A DNA stretch of 64,000 nucleotides. Source: Antennarius striatus. Lineage: Eukaryota > Chordata > Actinopteri > Lophiiformes > Antennariidae. Each line of letters begins with the position of its first letter. Position 1 is the first letter of the stretch. Positions 1 through 12,902 of this stretch are shown here, one piece after another. The notes beneath the pieces were generated by a model. That model saw only the letters and a list, made by a program, of their open reading frames with translations, ran no database searches and was not told the origin of the DNA. The stretch lies in contig NC_090796.1 of assembly GCF_040054535.1 (NCBI RefSeq), positions 12,799,501-12,863,500 of the forward strand, read 5' to 3'. The translations under genes and the position numbers were made by a program.

Positions 1-1016
1 AAGATTGGAAACACCAAAATTAAGACCGCAACAGTACTTTGTTATCAGATGAGGCTGAATGCAGCAGTTCAAAGCCAAAAAAACATGCTTTCAAGAACAG
101 TATTTTATAGTTGTAGCCCAGTGAGATGAGATTATTCTCCATTCTGGGGTTAAGCCATGCGATCATCTTGTTTTTTTTGTTTTAACAGATAAATAGATCC
201 ATGCAACTCACAACAATGAAGTAACTAAAAAAAATGGGGAGAACACCAGGTATTGTGGCAGGTTTACCACTTGTCTGATTTTCCATGCCTTTGTTTTCAA
301 TTTAGTCCCTTTAAGTTTTCTTTTCTTAATGTATGGACTGGCTAGAAATGCAGCATGATTTCATATGAAGAAATTGCAAGTGGCAAAAACTCCTGATATC
401 ACACTAAACACTGATAAAACTTTAATTTTTTATGTGAACAATATAGCCAATACACAGCACAACACAGATTTTGCTGGGGGTGGGAGTTCCACTTGGGCAG
501 GAAAAATTAATGTGATAAGTCTAGCCAGCAGATAAACTTGTTCCCATGTTGCTCACAAATACACTTCCAGATCCACTTTTCAGGCAAAAAGAAAACCAGT
601 GTTGGTTTTCCTCATACAACAGTGCTCAAAATTAAAGTTCAGTTTATACTCTCAGGTGCATGTAAGTGACAGAAACCCCATTTTTGCACAAGACACCATT
701 TTTGTGTGGTTTAAATTCTAATTCCCCATTTAGAACACAAAGTGAGCTGAAGTGTTGTTGTATTGGGAATTTAAAGAGAGTAAATGAAACCAAAAATATC
801 AAGGACACACTATAGGGCATAATACGCTGCAGGATATCAGCTGGTCCGTGGTGACATGTCGACACGCTAGGGAGTCGTAAACTCAAGTGGAGACTGAAAG
901 GACCAGCAGCTATAAATAGTGACTTGTGACTTTCACACACACACACCCTTCAGACAAATGTAGCATTTTCTAATCTTAGGAGCTCCAATCTCCGCACTCT
1001 TAACACCACGTGGGTT
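1..1016 (-). other. msl1 3' untranslated / downstream region
   Basis: This AT-rich stretch lies downstream of the msl1 stop codon (complement of 1017-1019), so at least part should be msl1 3'UTR. I saw no complement AATAAA; a weaker ATTAAA is present on the minus strand near 421. The one open frame here (644-946, minus) has no recognisable family similarity and I do not call it a gene. Confidence 0.5.
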
Positions 1017-3584
1017 TCACTTTCGACAGGTCCGGTGAGGTGTGTGTTTTTTGGGCACCTCGATGCGACATCTGCTGCGGTCGTCCAGCCAAGGCAGCTC
1101 AAAGTTCCTGGATGAAGAATAAATATTTCACTGTCGTTATAAAGACAAATACAGATACGTAATGTTCCGGTTTACAATTTAAAAGAAAAAGAAATCCAAA
1201 AAGCTACTACAACTTACTGTTGTGACAGTTTGGGCAGCGGCCGACCAAATGCAACCACAGGCAAGAAGGGAGTAATCACAATCGTCTCAACTGACAAAAC
1301 AGAGTAAAAATCTCTTGAGGCCACTGAAAACCATCCATGTTGTTTAATGTATTCAGGTTTTATTCAACTGCTGGATATTAATGAAAACAAATGTACCATC
1401 TTCAGTGTCGGGATAGAAGGATGACAGCTCTGGCTCAGTCTCCGGGACGACTTTCTTCCTGTTCATACGCTGCTGCAAGCGCTGAAACATACGCTGCTCT
1501 CTGATTCGTTGGATGTCCCACCTGAAAAAATGAACAAAAACATGGAATCAAGAATACAATGCAGATCCTAAGTCTTCTGTCTTACATAAGACATCAATGC
1601 ACCTATCAGACTCTGAAACTGTTTATGACGTTCATTTCTATTTTGTCACATTACTATTTCCTCACATTTTTATACATATTTATTTTAGATACATTTATTT
1701 CTGAGAGGATTTAAACAGAGCCCAGTCAAACCCTTGATAGAAAAATATTATGTTCAAGAAAAAGTCAATGATTTATACCTTTTCCTCCTTTTCTCATCTA
1801 ACTCCAGCTTCAAGTGTCGTTTCAAAAACACACCATCATCTAGCGGCTGGACATGAAGGAAAATTCAAACTTACAATTAATTAAATAGATTATTTTGAAA
1901 TTAATATTAGATTTAGAGGTAGAATATGTCTTCAGATTTGTCTCACCTCAGATGGGTTAAAGGACGGGTCCTCATTTAAAGGTTCAATTGGATTTTCCCT
2001 CCAAGATGGAACTACCAGGTAAAAAAAGACGGAAAGGTTCATACATAGCGTGTTCAGCGCATTTGGTGGATATAATGATTAAAGATGGGATATAGGTTAG
2101 GCTTACAAACAATCAGCATATCATGTACTACATGAGGAGTCCACTCACTGGCCACCTCCTCTTCCTTCTTAGGGGAAGTCTCACGTAGAGGGGACAGAGG
2201 AGGTTGGTTCCAGCAACAGAGGTACATCTCTGTAGTAGACATGAAGGGCAGATCTTCAATCTGACAGCCCAGCTCAGGCTCCTCTTTACATGGGAGCATA
2301 AGATCCCTTTCTGCCCCTGATCTCATCGGAACTGTCTTCTCTGGGGTTTCCTTACTGCGCAGCTCTCTCTGATTGGGAGAGCCAGGCTGAATGTCAGGTT
2401 TCTGGGGGCTAAGCTTGGCACTTTTGCCCCGCGATTTCTGGACTTTTGGATCACCAAAACAAGATTTCCTGTGGACACACAAGAAAAAAGGAATAAAAGC
2501 TGAAGTTAGCGCCATATCACAAGACATTTGAACCATAAATCCTCCATTGTCTGAGTTTGCAGATAACATCTGGCAGGTATCTGCTTTTCTGTGTTTAATT
2601 GCTCTAGCTACATTTAATACACAAAGCACATAAGCAAAGCCCTTTACTATTACTCATTATTTATTTTACCTCTTTTGACCTTTGCCACCGCGACTAAAGG
2701 GAAGTGGAGTGGCTGGGTTTGGCTGTGGATTATCCTCCACATCCAGATCCCACATGTCTTCTTTGTCAGGGGTCCATGGTTCGAGGGGCTGAAAAAGGCG
2801 CTTGTCACGCGGCGGGTCCTTCTTAGTTAGCTGCAGGCGACGCTCCATGCGCTCAATGCGTGCTAGCAGCTGCCGAAGATGAAGACAAATAAATGTTAAT
2901 GTTTCATTTTTTTTTCATCTATATATGTAATACATACATTACAACAGCATTTGTTTTACATACTGTCTCTTTATCTGCTTTGAGCTCATCTATTTCCTTG
3001 TCCTTAGATTGCAGCTGTTGTTGCTGCTGTTCAATGAGGTCCAGCTGCAGGAGGAGAATCTGCCGGAGGCAGTTGGCTTGTGTGTGTGGATTTGCAGGGG
3101 TCTTCCTGATGTTCCTCCACTTGCCCTCAGAAGATAGTTCAATCGATGCTGTGCCAAGGACTCCAGGGACAACCCCCTTAACACTATCATCAGCACCTCC
3201 ATCCTTGGAATTATTGTTCACTGCCATCTGAGGGTTATCCATGGTGTCAGCAGAGAGGGGTTTACCTTTCACTGGGGTTCCCTCACCCCCCATTAGTCTG
3301 ACAGGGGACAATATCCCCACAGTTTTATTGTTTCCTTTAACAAGTTCTGCAACCGTGGCAGCAAGAGAAACTTTGCTTGTCATGTAATTCCGGTTTACGT
3401 CCTTTGACTTGTTCGGGATCTCGGCCCCCCGCACGTTTTTAACATCTATAACAAATCCGCAAGACTCCCTCTTGAGGCTTATGGGACTCACGGTTGTGGC
3501 ACCCAATTGCGTTTTGTCAAATTCGGCGGTGTCAGGGTCCTGCTTGAAACCTGTGTTGGAAAACAGCGTGGCTCTCAGAGTCAT
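1017..3584 (-). CDS. msl1: MSL1, scaffold of the MSL histone acetyltransferase complex
   Basis: MSL1 scaffolds the nuclear MSL complex, binding MSL2 through a coiled coil and MOF/KAT8 and MSL3 through its C-terminal PEHE domain; the complex acetylates histone H4 K16. Eight coding exons join in frame: 3584-2964, 2869-2670, 2468-2149, 2011-1947, 1846-1779, 1521-1397, 1290-1218, 1107-1017, giving 520 residues. Residues about 160-225 form the coiled coil (ILLLQLDLIEQQQQQLQ, then LLARIERMERR). The middle contains the MSL1 signature IEDLPFMSTTEMYLC. The PEHE region starts near residue 381 (PSWRENPIEPLNEDPSF) and continues through KRRKRWDIQRIREQR, ITPFLPVVAFGRPLPKL and the C-terminal HTPHRTCRK. The start MTLRATLF resembles human MTMRSAVF; the ATG is at 3584-3582. 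A 5'UTR splice acceptor precedes it (exon edge 3668). The gene is head-to-head with snf8. Teleosts may carry two copies, so the a/b assignment is left open. Confidence 0.93.
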
Positions 3585-5455
3585 GGCGATCACAGCGGCT
3601 TCTCATGCTGCAACGCCTCAGCGATGCCATCCACATCTTCCTCCCACGAGGACGCAGAAGCCGCTGCCCTGCAAACACAAAGAGAATGGGTGCATTTAAC
3701 TGGAAGCATGCTGTCTGGTGAACTGGGAGTGAAAGCAATGCACCAAACGCAAACACTTGGACGAACCGGAGAATATTCTAACATGAAGTGTGTTTGGTTC
3801 AAGGCATCCTTTTCCTAAAAATCATTAGCTAGGTTGGAAATTCAAGCTGCATTCATCCCTATTACCGCTGCAGCGCAAACGTGTGGTCGTTAATATGGAG
3901 ACAAACTAGACATGTTGGATAGAATGTACTCAGTATTGCATGAAGGCAGACATTTTAGTGTGAGGGCTTCAAACAAGGACTCGGGAGTGGCTGTGCAGGA
4001 CACTGGCTGTAGCCGTTTCCTCCATTTTGCTTCTCGCGGAATCATGAAAAACAATAACAGCTAGCTAGCTAGCTAGTGTTAGCCGGCTAGTTTAGCCACA
4101 AAACACGCGTCCAGAAGAAATTGTTTCCAGCGACCACGTTGAAACGCATGCGATTAAGAAATATATGCGTTCATTAGTACGAATAGGTTTGTTTCGAGCT
4201 TACCTCGACTAAAATTCAAGTCCACCTGCAAGTGACTTCATGTTCCCTCCTCAAGACTTGTTTTAAAGCGCTGACGAATGCGCATGCGTAATGTTTTAGT
4301 TGGCCATTTCTTATTTTGGACGCTTTATTCATAAAGATGCCAGCAGGGGGAGAGAGAGACCCACAACATGCTACACATTTTCAACTCACACCAGAGTGGG
4401 TAATAAAGATTCTTGTTTGTATGAGGTATTCGTAAGAGTGTTATTATAACAATATAGACGATTTAATGAGATTATATTATCCATATGTAATCACTGTACA
4501 GCTCGTGATTTTTAATTAACATATTTGACAAGGTGTACAATCCCAACCTGTTAATCAGTGATGCAACATTTAAAATATTTGGTGCAATGTACCTTGAAAT
4601 TATATTCTGTTAGAGCAATTAATTTACTAATTTGCACTAGTTTTCATATTAATGGACCATTTTTCTTAAGTGAACTACCTAGCCTACCATTATCATTCAT
4701 CATTAAAGTATATATCTATTATCAACAAACCTTTGTGTTTTTCACATGCTTTTAAAGTGTCAATTTTTCATTAATTTAATGGTGCATAAATCTTTTCCTG
4801 TGGGCTGTTAATATAACACCAGCTCCATAGGAAACAAAAATCAATTCTCTCCCATGTTAGTGCCGCTTCATCATTTGTCACCACCGTATGTGTATTGCAG
4901 ACAGCAGTAATGCTTGAATGAGCTGGAGGTATCATGTTTTGATGTTTAGTTGTTCTCACTGTCATGCAGTGACGCCTTTGAGGGGGAAAAATGTTGATGC
5001 TGTTGTATTTTTCGTATGAAAATCTTTTTAATATACAGTCCAGTTTTTAAAAAAATACTGCCCTGCTATATTCGCCGTCACGCCAGGGGGCGATGAGATG
5101 TAAATCGATGACGTAATCGACCAGGAAGTTGTTTACGACTCTGCACCCTCACAGTTGTACCTAGCTTCTCTAAATAGGGTTTTTACACACAAATTGACAT
5201 ATATTTCCCAAATATTTCGCTTTTCAGCCATTACCGAACTTTGTGGAGGCTGATAATGTAAGCGCTAACGTTACAAAAAGTGTATTTTGAGTAAAGACTA
5301 CTGTGAGTTAGGGAAATTGGCAAAATAATAACGTCGCAGCTAACGTTAGCGTAGTTTATTGCCATCGTTAACATTTATAAGCCAATCAGACATAGCACCG
5401 ACAGACTAATATTATACATTTGTCTATTTAAAATTTGGGCTAAACATCTCCGAAA
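3585..5455. promoter_or_regulatory. Head-to-head promoter interval between msl1 and snf8
   Basis: The region separates the divergent starts of msl1 (-) and snf8 (+). On the minus strand a 5'UTR part of the msl1 coding exon spans 3668-3585, and a GTAAGC donor near 4205 suggests an upstream UTR exon at about 4206-4260. An NRF-1-like palindrome TGCGCATGCGTA lies at 4279-4290, just upstream of it. Two CTCF-like motifs are visible: CCAGCAGGGGGAGA at 4340-4353 and CGCCAGGGGGCG at 5081-5092. The remaining 4.4-5.0 kb part is AT-rich with no supportable gene. The snf8 start probably lies near 5.1-5.4 kb. Confidence 0.5.
4279..4290. promoter_or_regulatory. NRF-1-like motif in the msl1 promoter
   Basis: TGCGCATGCGTA is one base from the palindromic NRF-1 consensus TGCGCATGCGCA, common in housekeeping promoters. 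It sits immediately upstream of the inferred msl1 non-coding first exon. Motif match only. Confidence 0.45.
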
Positions 5456-7427
5456 TGTATCGGAGAGGTGTTGGTGCGGGAGCTGTTGCCAGAAAGAAGC
5501 TTGCAGAGGCAAGTAACAAGTGCAGGTATTGTTGAACAAGTTGTTTGTTTTTCTCCAGAGACGCATTTAATTCATTCTCCCGTGTTTATGTTCTATATAG
5601 TCCAAATATAAGGAAAGAGGGACTGTTATTGCAGAGGACCAAATCGTTCAAGTGAGTGATTTTAACATAATTTCACAGGTAGTCAGTGAATAGAAAAGAT
5701 AAATATGTAATTTATATACAATTTGGCCAAGATCCAGGTAATCCATATTTCAGAGATCAAAATATATATTATCATACAGTATATTATAATATGTTGAGAC
5801 AGTAATGACAATATCCGTGGCAAAATTTTTCTTTTGTAGTTTCACATATAGATATGTTTTTTAATATTTTCCTGTGTTACACTATTAATGAAAATACCTC
5901 AATTCCTGTTTTTCTGCCAGATGTCTAAGCAGCTGGAAACATTTAAATCAAACCTGGAGGAGTTTGCAAGCAAACATAAACAAGAAATCCGGAAAAACTC
6001 ACAGTTCAGGGTTCAGTTTCAGGAAATGTGTGCCACCATTGGAGTTGACCCACTTGCTTGTGAGAAACAGTTTGAGTAAAATTTTTAAAAATTCATTTGT
6101 TTTGAAGTGGAAGCTTTGATTTAAAAGTTTCACGACTCATTTTTTCACAGCTGGCAAAGGTTTCTGGTCGGAGATGCTTGGTGTCGGTGACTTCTATTAT
6201 GAGCTTGGTGTGCAGATTATCGAAGTGTGTCTGGCTCTGAAACACAGAAATGGAGGTGTGTAAATTTTTTGGAAACTGAAATTAAACTGGTAATCATTGT
6301 GTGACAAATGGAAAATTTCTGCAGTCGTTGATGATTGTCTTCTAAACAACGCAGTTTCAAGTAATCAATCATGAAGCCTTAGTATGATGTAAATGCAGTG
6401 ATTCTAGATTTTACTGACGTTTTGAATTTGTGTTTTCTTTCAGGTCTTATCACTTTAGAGGAACTCCATCAGAGAGTACTGAAGGGGCGAGGTAAATTTG
6501 CTCAGGATGTAAGCCAGTAAGTGTCAGTAATTAAATATTCCATGTTTTAGTGGGAATTAAGAGGTCATTATCATATTTAGATCATTTGAAACATTTGTGT
6601 GGTCTCAAGGTTATGCATTTAATCTCATCATTGTATATTCCCAGAGATGACTTGATGAGAGCCATAAAGAAACTAAAAGTTATGGGAAGTGGGTTTGGGA
6701 TGATCCCTGTTGGTGGTTCTTACCTGGTACAGTCAGTCCCTGCAGAGCTCAACATGGATCATACCGTAGTTCTACAGTTGGCTGAGGTAAGAGCTCCTCG
6801 TTTAATTCTTACATATTTCAACTCATTTGCTGTCAGAACTTTGGAACAATTGAGCTCCTTCGACGGACTTTCTTTGATGATCTGGACTTTTATCAGTGTT
6901 TTCTGTCTATTCTCGACTGATACTTTTCTCAGAGTGCCACTCTGAGCACACAATTTTAAAAAGAGAGACCATGTTTGATTGTTTCTTCTTTCATATGCAG
7001 AAAAAGGGCTACGTTACAGTTAGTGAGATCAAGGACAGCTTAAAATGGGAGAAAGAACGGGCCTGTCACGTCCTGGTGAGTACATTTCAGCTCAGGTCAG
7101 ATCACTCCTTGATAAGTGTGTTGACCCCTCTACCTTAAAGCAGAGTATATGGGGTCCAGGGAAATACCTAATTTCAAACTGTAGAAGATATGGCTTTAAA
7201 CAATACATTTAAGGGCAGTTGAGTGTTGTATTTAAGATGATGACCCTGCAGAAATACTAATCCTTCTGGACCTTCTCTCTCTTTTCCAGGACCACCTACT
7301 GAAAGAAGGTTTGGCTTGGTTGGACTCTCAAGCAGCTGGAGAGTCACAGTACTGGCTTCCTGCTCTCTTCTCTGAGCTAACCTCCCGTGACTTAACCCCA
7401 GAGGAGGCCAACCAGATGACACCTTAA
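5456..7427 (+). CDS. snf8: SNF8 / VPS22 (EAP30), ESCRT-II subunit
   Basis: SNF8 is the VPS22 subunit of ESCRT-II, which acts on endosomes to sort ubiquitinated membrane proteins into multivesicular bodies. Eight coding exons join in frame: 5456-5509, 5601-5651, 5921-6059, 6151-6255, 6444-6516, 6645-6786, 7001-7075, 7290-7427. The product is 258 residues, the same as human SNF8 as I remember it. The N-terminus [18 protein letters not shown] matches the family start; the helical region has [12 protein letters not shown] and [16 protein letters not shown]; the core has [19 protein letters not shown] and [16 protein letters not shown]. Two winged-helix repeats follow, with [20 protein letters not shown] and [16 protein letters not shown]. 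Intron 1 uses a GC donor (AG|GCAAGT at 5508-5515) rather than GT. A polyadenylation signal lies at 7848. Neighbours are msl1 (divergent) and calcoco2 (convergent). Confidence 0.96.
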
Positions 7428-8731
7428 GAAACGACAACACTCTCAGAGATATGTTGGTCAGCTTAATGTGCCTGGTTGCCTTAAGGCTCATGTGAAGGAC
7501 TTGGCTGTAAGTGTGGGTGAATTCCCAGGGATCATTTACTGGATATAAGGAGGGTAAATGTTAAATGCAACAAGTAAATATACTGAAAGATTTCACTTCA
7601 CTGGATAGGAAAATCAGTGTAAAATCTACTGCTGCTTTGCGGATGTCATGATTTATGGGTGGTTAAGGAATTTTCTTAATGTACAGATTGTGTGAATTTT
7701 CTTCATGCATTAAAAAGAAAATACTATACTGTTAACTAGTTTACCAACATTTTTATACAGCAGATTTTAAATGCACTTTGAATTATTCATTGACAATTAT
7801 CCATTATCAACATGTCATTCTGTCGGATACACTTTACAATTAATAGAAATAAACATTTAAACTGACAATCTAATAATTGTAGATCAGAATTTCCATTGAG
7901 CTTTAGGTGCAAAGTTGTTAATGAAAAATTAAACTGAGTAAGTTTTTAATGTGTTCTTTCATTTTAAATGACAATTTTATCAAATTGCATGACTCTTCCC
8001 AACACATTTTATCCTACCTAAGAGTATAGATTAATGCTTCATTCGTATAACACAAACATCAACTTTCAGAAGTTTGAATCTAGTGACCAAATAGTGGATA
8101 TAAGTACCATTCAGAGGTACTTTTACTCATTTCCTTTTGCTTTACCAGTTATTTTACAAATTCAGAGTATTCAGTTTTGATAAAGCATCATGAATACGTG
8201 TAACCAATGTGAAAGCATCACAGTGGCACACTGAGTGTTAGACAGACAGGGGTGATTGTTGAACTATTTTTCGGCAACTGGACAAAAAAGGATACCTGTA
8301 AATCTAAATAAAATAACGATTGTATTTAAACAAAAGCCGATCTGAGTATAGCTTTTTCATCAAATGAAAATGAGGGTTTTATATTTTTGGCTGTCGTAAA
8401 ATCCAAACTTTTTAATTTGAAAATCACTACTATTACAATAGTATTTGACCAAAACTAAAAGAGGACACATTCACTGTGATGTAAATATACTGAGGCAAGT
8501 TTCAATCTACCAGCTGATCCATACACCATACAAGACTCATGACAGACATAAATGACTGTTGAAAGGTACAAAACAAATGGTTAACGGTAATATAAACTCT
8601 AAGCAATTGTCAGAAAGGTAAAAAAAAAAAAGACATACAGAATTATCAGTATGTTCTTTTATACGTTATCCAACCTGTAAGACAATTTGCTATGACTGAC
8701 AGCTAGGAGGACGATTGACCCGGAGCCGCTG
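7428..8731. other. Convergent 3' region between snf8 and calcoco2
   Basis: AT-rich interval holding the 3'UTRs of two tail-to-tail genes. The snf8 side ends with AATAAA at 7848-7853. No clear calcoco2 AATAAA was seen on the minus strand; a weak ATTAAA is near 8409. I see no further gene. Confidence 0.6.
7848..7853 (+). terminator. snf8: snf8 polyadenylation signal
   Basis: AATAAA about 420 bases downstream of the snf8 stop codon, in AT-rich sequence. Placement fits a short 3'UTR. Confidence 0.5.
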
Positions 8732-11700
8732 TCACATTTCGTGGCCATAAACGTGATCCTCAAACACAGACTGCTCCATGTTGTCACAGACAAGCGCGCA
8801 GAAGGGGCAAATCCTGTGACTCTGCTCGTGTTCCATCAGCTCCTGTTTTGTTATGAGGGGAAAGCGCTCCTGGCAGTGACGACACACCAGCAACTGTCAA
8901 GAACAGAAATAGAAGTAGCAGCGCGTCAGATGTGGTAACAAAATAGGGAGCGGATTATGTTTAAAGTCCACTTCAAAAATAAATGTAAACAGAAGAGTGT
9001 GTCTCGGGCTTGTGTGGATACCAAGAGATCCCATCAGGGAGTTGTTTTTTTCTCAATGTAGAGGGTTACAATTGGTCCAGCTTCTTAAACCTAAATTTGT
9101 TCTATGTTCATATAATAACTATGTCCACAAAGTGATGGCCCTCAATCCGGTCCATGAATGTCTGAGCCATTCAGGGGTAATCCTCTCATATGGAACCATG
9201 ATAGGATCACCAGTGATCTGTGCACTTATCCAATCAGGTGCATTCTACTTTTCTTTTGGTCCTTTTGGTTCAGACTTTTTTTAAAAAAAACAACTTATTA
9301 TTCATGTTTGGCATTGCTTGACACAAAACTTTTTAAAAAGTTTGTAATTACTCTTGAGTTTGGCTTACCTCTTCCTCTTGCTCTGCAAAAACACCTGCAA
9401 ACAAAGAGAAAAAACCAGATCATTAAAACAATTTTTTATTTGCTTCTTTCTCGGGCTACAGCAAATTACTCTCTATTACTATCTATTACTATCTTGACTT
9501 GTTTTGGGGAGTAAAAGGTATGTGGGGAGGATGGTTCAGGGTCCATTCCTCACCCGTGTTGTCATGTTGGATCTCAGCCTCTTCGGGCATCTCTGGCTCT
9601 TGCCCTTGGGTGGGTGAGGTGGCGCCAGCTGGTGAAGTAGTGTCGGGCTTCATGTGTGATGAGTCAGCAGGATGAGCATCATGGAGGTCAGCAATAACAC
9701 TGTGCAGCCCCTCGATCTCACTGGTGAGAGTCTGACAGAAGAAACTGTTGAATGAAGATGGTTTTGTAACACAAAATGACCGTTTGAATTGGGTTTGTGT
9801 AAATGTACCTCATTTTTTCTTGCAAGCTCTTCTTTCTCTTGGCTCAGCAGCGCGATCAAATGTTCCTCCTCTTTTATGATGCTGTCTTTCTCTTCAATTA
9901 CCTCTAGTGCTTCTTTGAGCTTTTTCTGAAAAATAATGGGTGAAAAAAACCCACAGTTTTCAACACAAATAAAAGGGCATTCTGTATTTGTTTCCACTTC
10001 CTGGGAGCATATAAATATAGAGAGTAGTATCACTGCAAGGCAAAACAATGGTGTACGGACATGACAAATGAATTTTTTAATGACATCATTCTTTTTCTTT
10101 TTGATTCCCACCCTTAGACCCTCGTCTGGATAGTTCTGCAGTGCCTCCTGCTGTGACAGCCTCTTGAGTAACTCTTGGTTCTCGCTTTTTATGTCATCCA
10201 TGTTTTGTGCAAGTATCTGCAGCCTCTGCAGGTCTGCCGAGAGCCTCTCCCTCTCTTTCTCACTGTTTTGGAGGTCAACCTGCCAAAAGATTAGGACCCA
10301 AGTTTGAATACAGGATCAAAGATTTTATCTGGATTCAAACAACCTGATCACCATTTGCTACAGGTTCTAAATATGGTTGAGAACTAGAACATATGATGTG
10401 AGACATGGTGACGGAGATTTACCGATAGGAGCTGGATGCTGTCCTTCATTTTGAGCAGTTCTGAATTTTCTTCTCCAATTCTAGAATTAAAACAGAAAAC
10501 AGAACAGAAGGAAGCCCTTAGTGACCACAAAACTTAATTTCACAGTATATGTTTTTTTAAAGTTCACATTTATGATGCAACCAGAAATGGGAGGACTTGC
10601 ATCTCCTCAACCCCCCACCTCAGCTCCTCGTGCTCCTCTTTGAACTGCTGGACTTCCATCACAGTCTGGTCAAACATCTGAACAGGTCAGAAATAAATGT
10701 GACAAATGTTAGAATCGATAAAATTATTTTTTTCCATCTTTATCAGTGAAGAACATGGCTTACCTCATCTTGTATTGATGCTCTGTCTCCCTGCTCAGCA
10801 ACGTTACTTTCCTGCATCTCAATCTGATTTGTCAACTGGGTCAATGTTTCCTAGGAGAAGAATCAAAGTTTAGGGTTAGTAGCATAGTTACGAGTAAAGT
10901 TACAACCAGATAACATTATTAGCGAGCAGCAGTCAAACATTATACAGGGGAAAACAACATGATAAGAATATTTCTACGATTGAGTTTTTAGCCATGTTGC
11001 ACAGCCTTGGATTGACGGCAAACCTTTAACTGATCCATTTCTTTCAGCTGCTGCTTTGCGTTTTCATGCTGTTCCTTGATTTGATCCAGTTCTTCAACCA
11101 GTTCAGTCTTCTCTTTCTCATTCTGTTCATTCTGCTCCTGAAAAAAAAAATTGTGTATATGTTTAAAATCAAAGGCAAAAAACAAATCAAAACATGCAGC
11201 TACGTTCTCGATCTCAAAACAAAGATAAGTTTTCATGAATCATGAATCACAAACAGACCTTCAAGCTGGTGACCTCTTGCTGTTCCTTCTCTAGTGCCCT
11301 TTTTAATGTGTAGTTTTCCTCTGTTATCTGACTCAGCTCTCTCTGCAGTTCAGTCTTCTCATGTTTGCTCTCCTCCAGTTGTTCCTGGGTTCAACAAAAC
11401 ACACTGAACTGTTATTTACTTTGGCTGCCTGGTTTCATTAGATATGAACAGTCGTGTCTGTCACAAAGGGCTCTTATCGTCCGTCAGTATTCCACCTGTG
11501 AGACTGTTGTTGGGTGAATCTTGCATGTATTTATAGTCAGTCACTGTGATTGATACCTGTGTTGTGATGATCAGGAGATCATCATCCTGGTTGCTCACGC
11601 TTTGCTCCACTAATTGTCTGAAACAGAAAGGAGAGCTGGCTCCTCGCACTTGGCCAGTGCTGTCAACGTAGCAGAACTGGTAGAAGTCAATCTCATCCTT

Positions 11701-12902
11701 AGGCAGATAATACTCTGATGGGGCAAGAACACAGCAGACAGCTGGAGCACAAGATCTGATATCTGAATCGTGAAAATCATACCTGTTGGGATTTGTCATT
11801 TTTGCTATTACTACTATTACTATTACTACTTACACATACTCTACACTGAATGATTAAAAAGTACATATCCTCCTGTTTATAAGCATATAATCATGTTATA
11901 GTGATCCATCCGAACACATTTTGTACATTTCGTATTTTTTTAAAGTTGATTTAATATGATATTTGCACACATACTTTATGCCTAGCCTTATTATAATGCT
12001 TTTTTTTTAACTCATTGGTGTGTTAACATCTGTATGTCAATTTCAGGTGAATTTGTGACGACAGATAACACTTTTTTCCCTATCTCTGGCTATAACACTA
12101 TAAAGTTTTGTAAAAACAATTCCACTGCTTCACCCTCATTTGTGGACAGAAGTGTTGAACAAACTGCTCCTGTACTTTTATTAGCAAACCAATACTAGCT
12201 GTAATGTTACTCAATGTTAAATATAGCCATGATTAGTATCAAGACCACAGCGTTATGGATTCATCATATATTTACAGACATGACTGAACAAAAACAGCCT
12301 TTCATTCTTAGGTTATTTTTTGATCTTAATTTAAGTCACAAGTCAGTGGCTTAGAATGACAATAATATCATAGCTATTTCTGGGACGTGCGGTCCAACGA
12401 TTGGCCTTTCTATTCAGGAGACTCTTACAGGTCCTAACTTAAAGACAATTTAAAGAATAAAAAAGTACATGATATCTTTGTTATACATCTTTGTTACTTT
12501 TCTGTGGACAAAAGGGCTTAAAAAGCTTAACAAGTTCTTACCCTTAAACACAGCTTGTCTTGTGACCGGCTGCTGCCTGCCAACATCCAGGTATGGCTCA
12601 ACCCACACAAAAGTATGATAATCTTTTATGGTGGTCCACCCTACCTGTTGACAAATGAGAGACAAAATCTGAGCATTTGTTTAATCCCACCTCAAAAATA
12701 ACACCAAACGTTGTAGTTATTGTTTTGTCACCTTAAAGATGCCCACCCAGTCTCTGGGGTTGGCCTGGAAGACATTACTGAGGGTGTAGGCACACGTGAT
12801 GGAGGTGGAGAGTGGGTAGGAGTGGGGAATAGCGTGGAACGCCACCTGGGAGAAAGTGCGTGGTGGGGAGTCGGTGTCCCCTTCCATTGAGGAGCTTTCC
12901 AT
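8732..12902 (-). CDS. calcoco2: CALCOCO2/NDP52-like selective autophagy receptor
   Basis: CALCOCO2 family proteins link ubiquitin-marked cargo, including intracellular bacteria and damaged mitochondria, to ATG8 proteins. Thirteen coding exons are inferred; the first three are 12902-12732, 12644-12542 and 11714-11557, with later ones near 11390, 11140, 10850, 10670, 10480, 10280, 9925, 9730, 9390 and 8895. The joined product is about 508 residues, longer than human NDP52 (446). Residues about 17-130 are the SKICH domain (NPRDWVGIFKVGWTTIKDYH, then YYLPKDEIDFYQFCYVD and VRGASSPFCFR). A non-canonical LIR-like DDDLLIITTQ follows, aligned with human DILVVTTQ. Residues about 145-400 are glutamate/lysine-rich coiled coil. 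The C-terminus carries two zinc-binding modules, CRHCQERF...H and CPFCALVC...FEDHVYGHEM, the latter matching the NDP52 ubiquitin-binding finger. TAX1BP1 is the main alternative; the ending and the synteny with ttll6 favour calcoco2. Confidence 0.9.
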
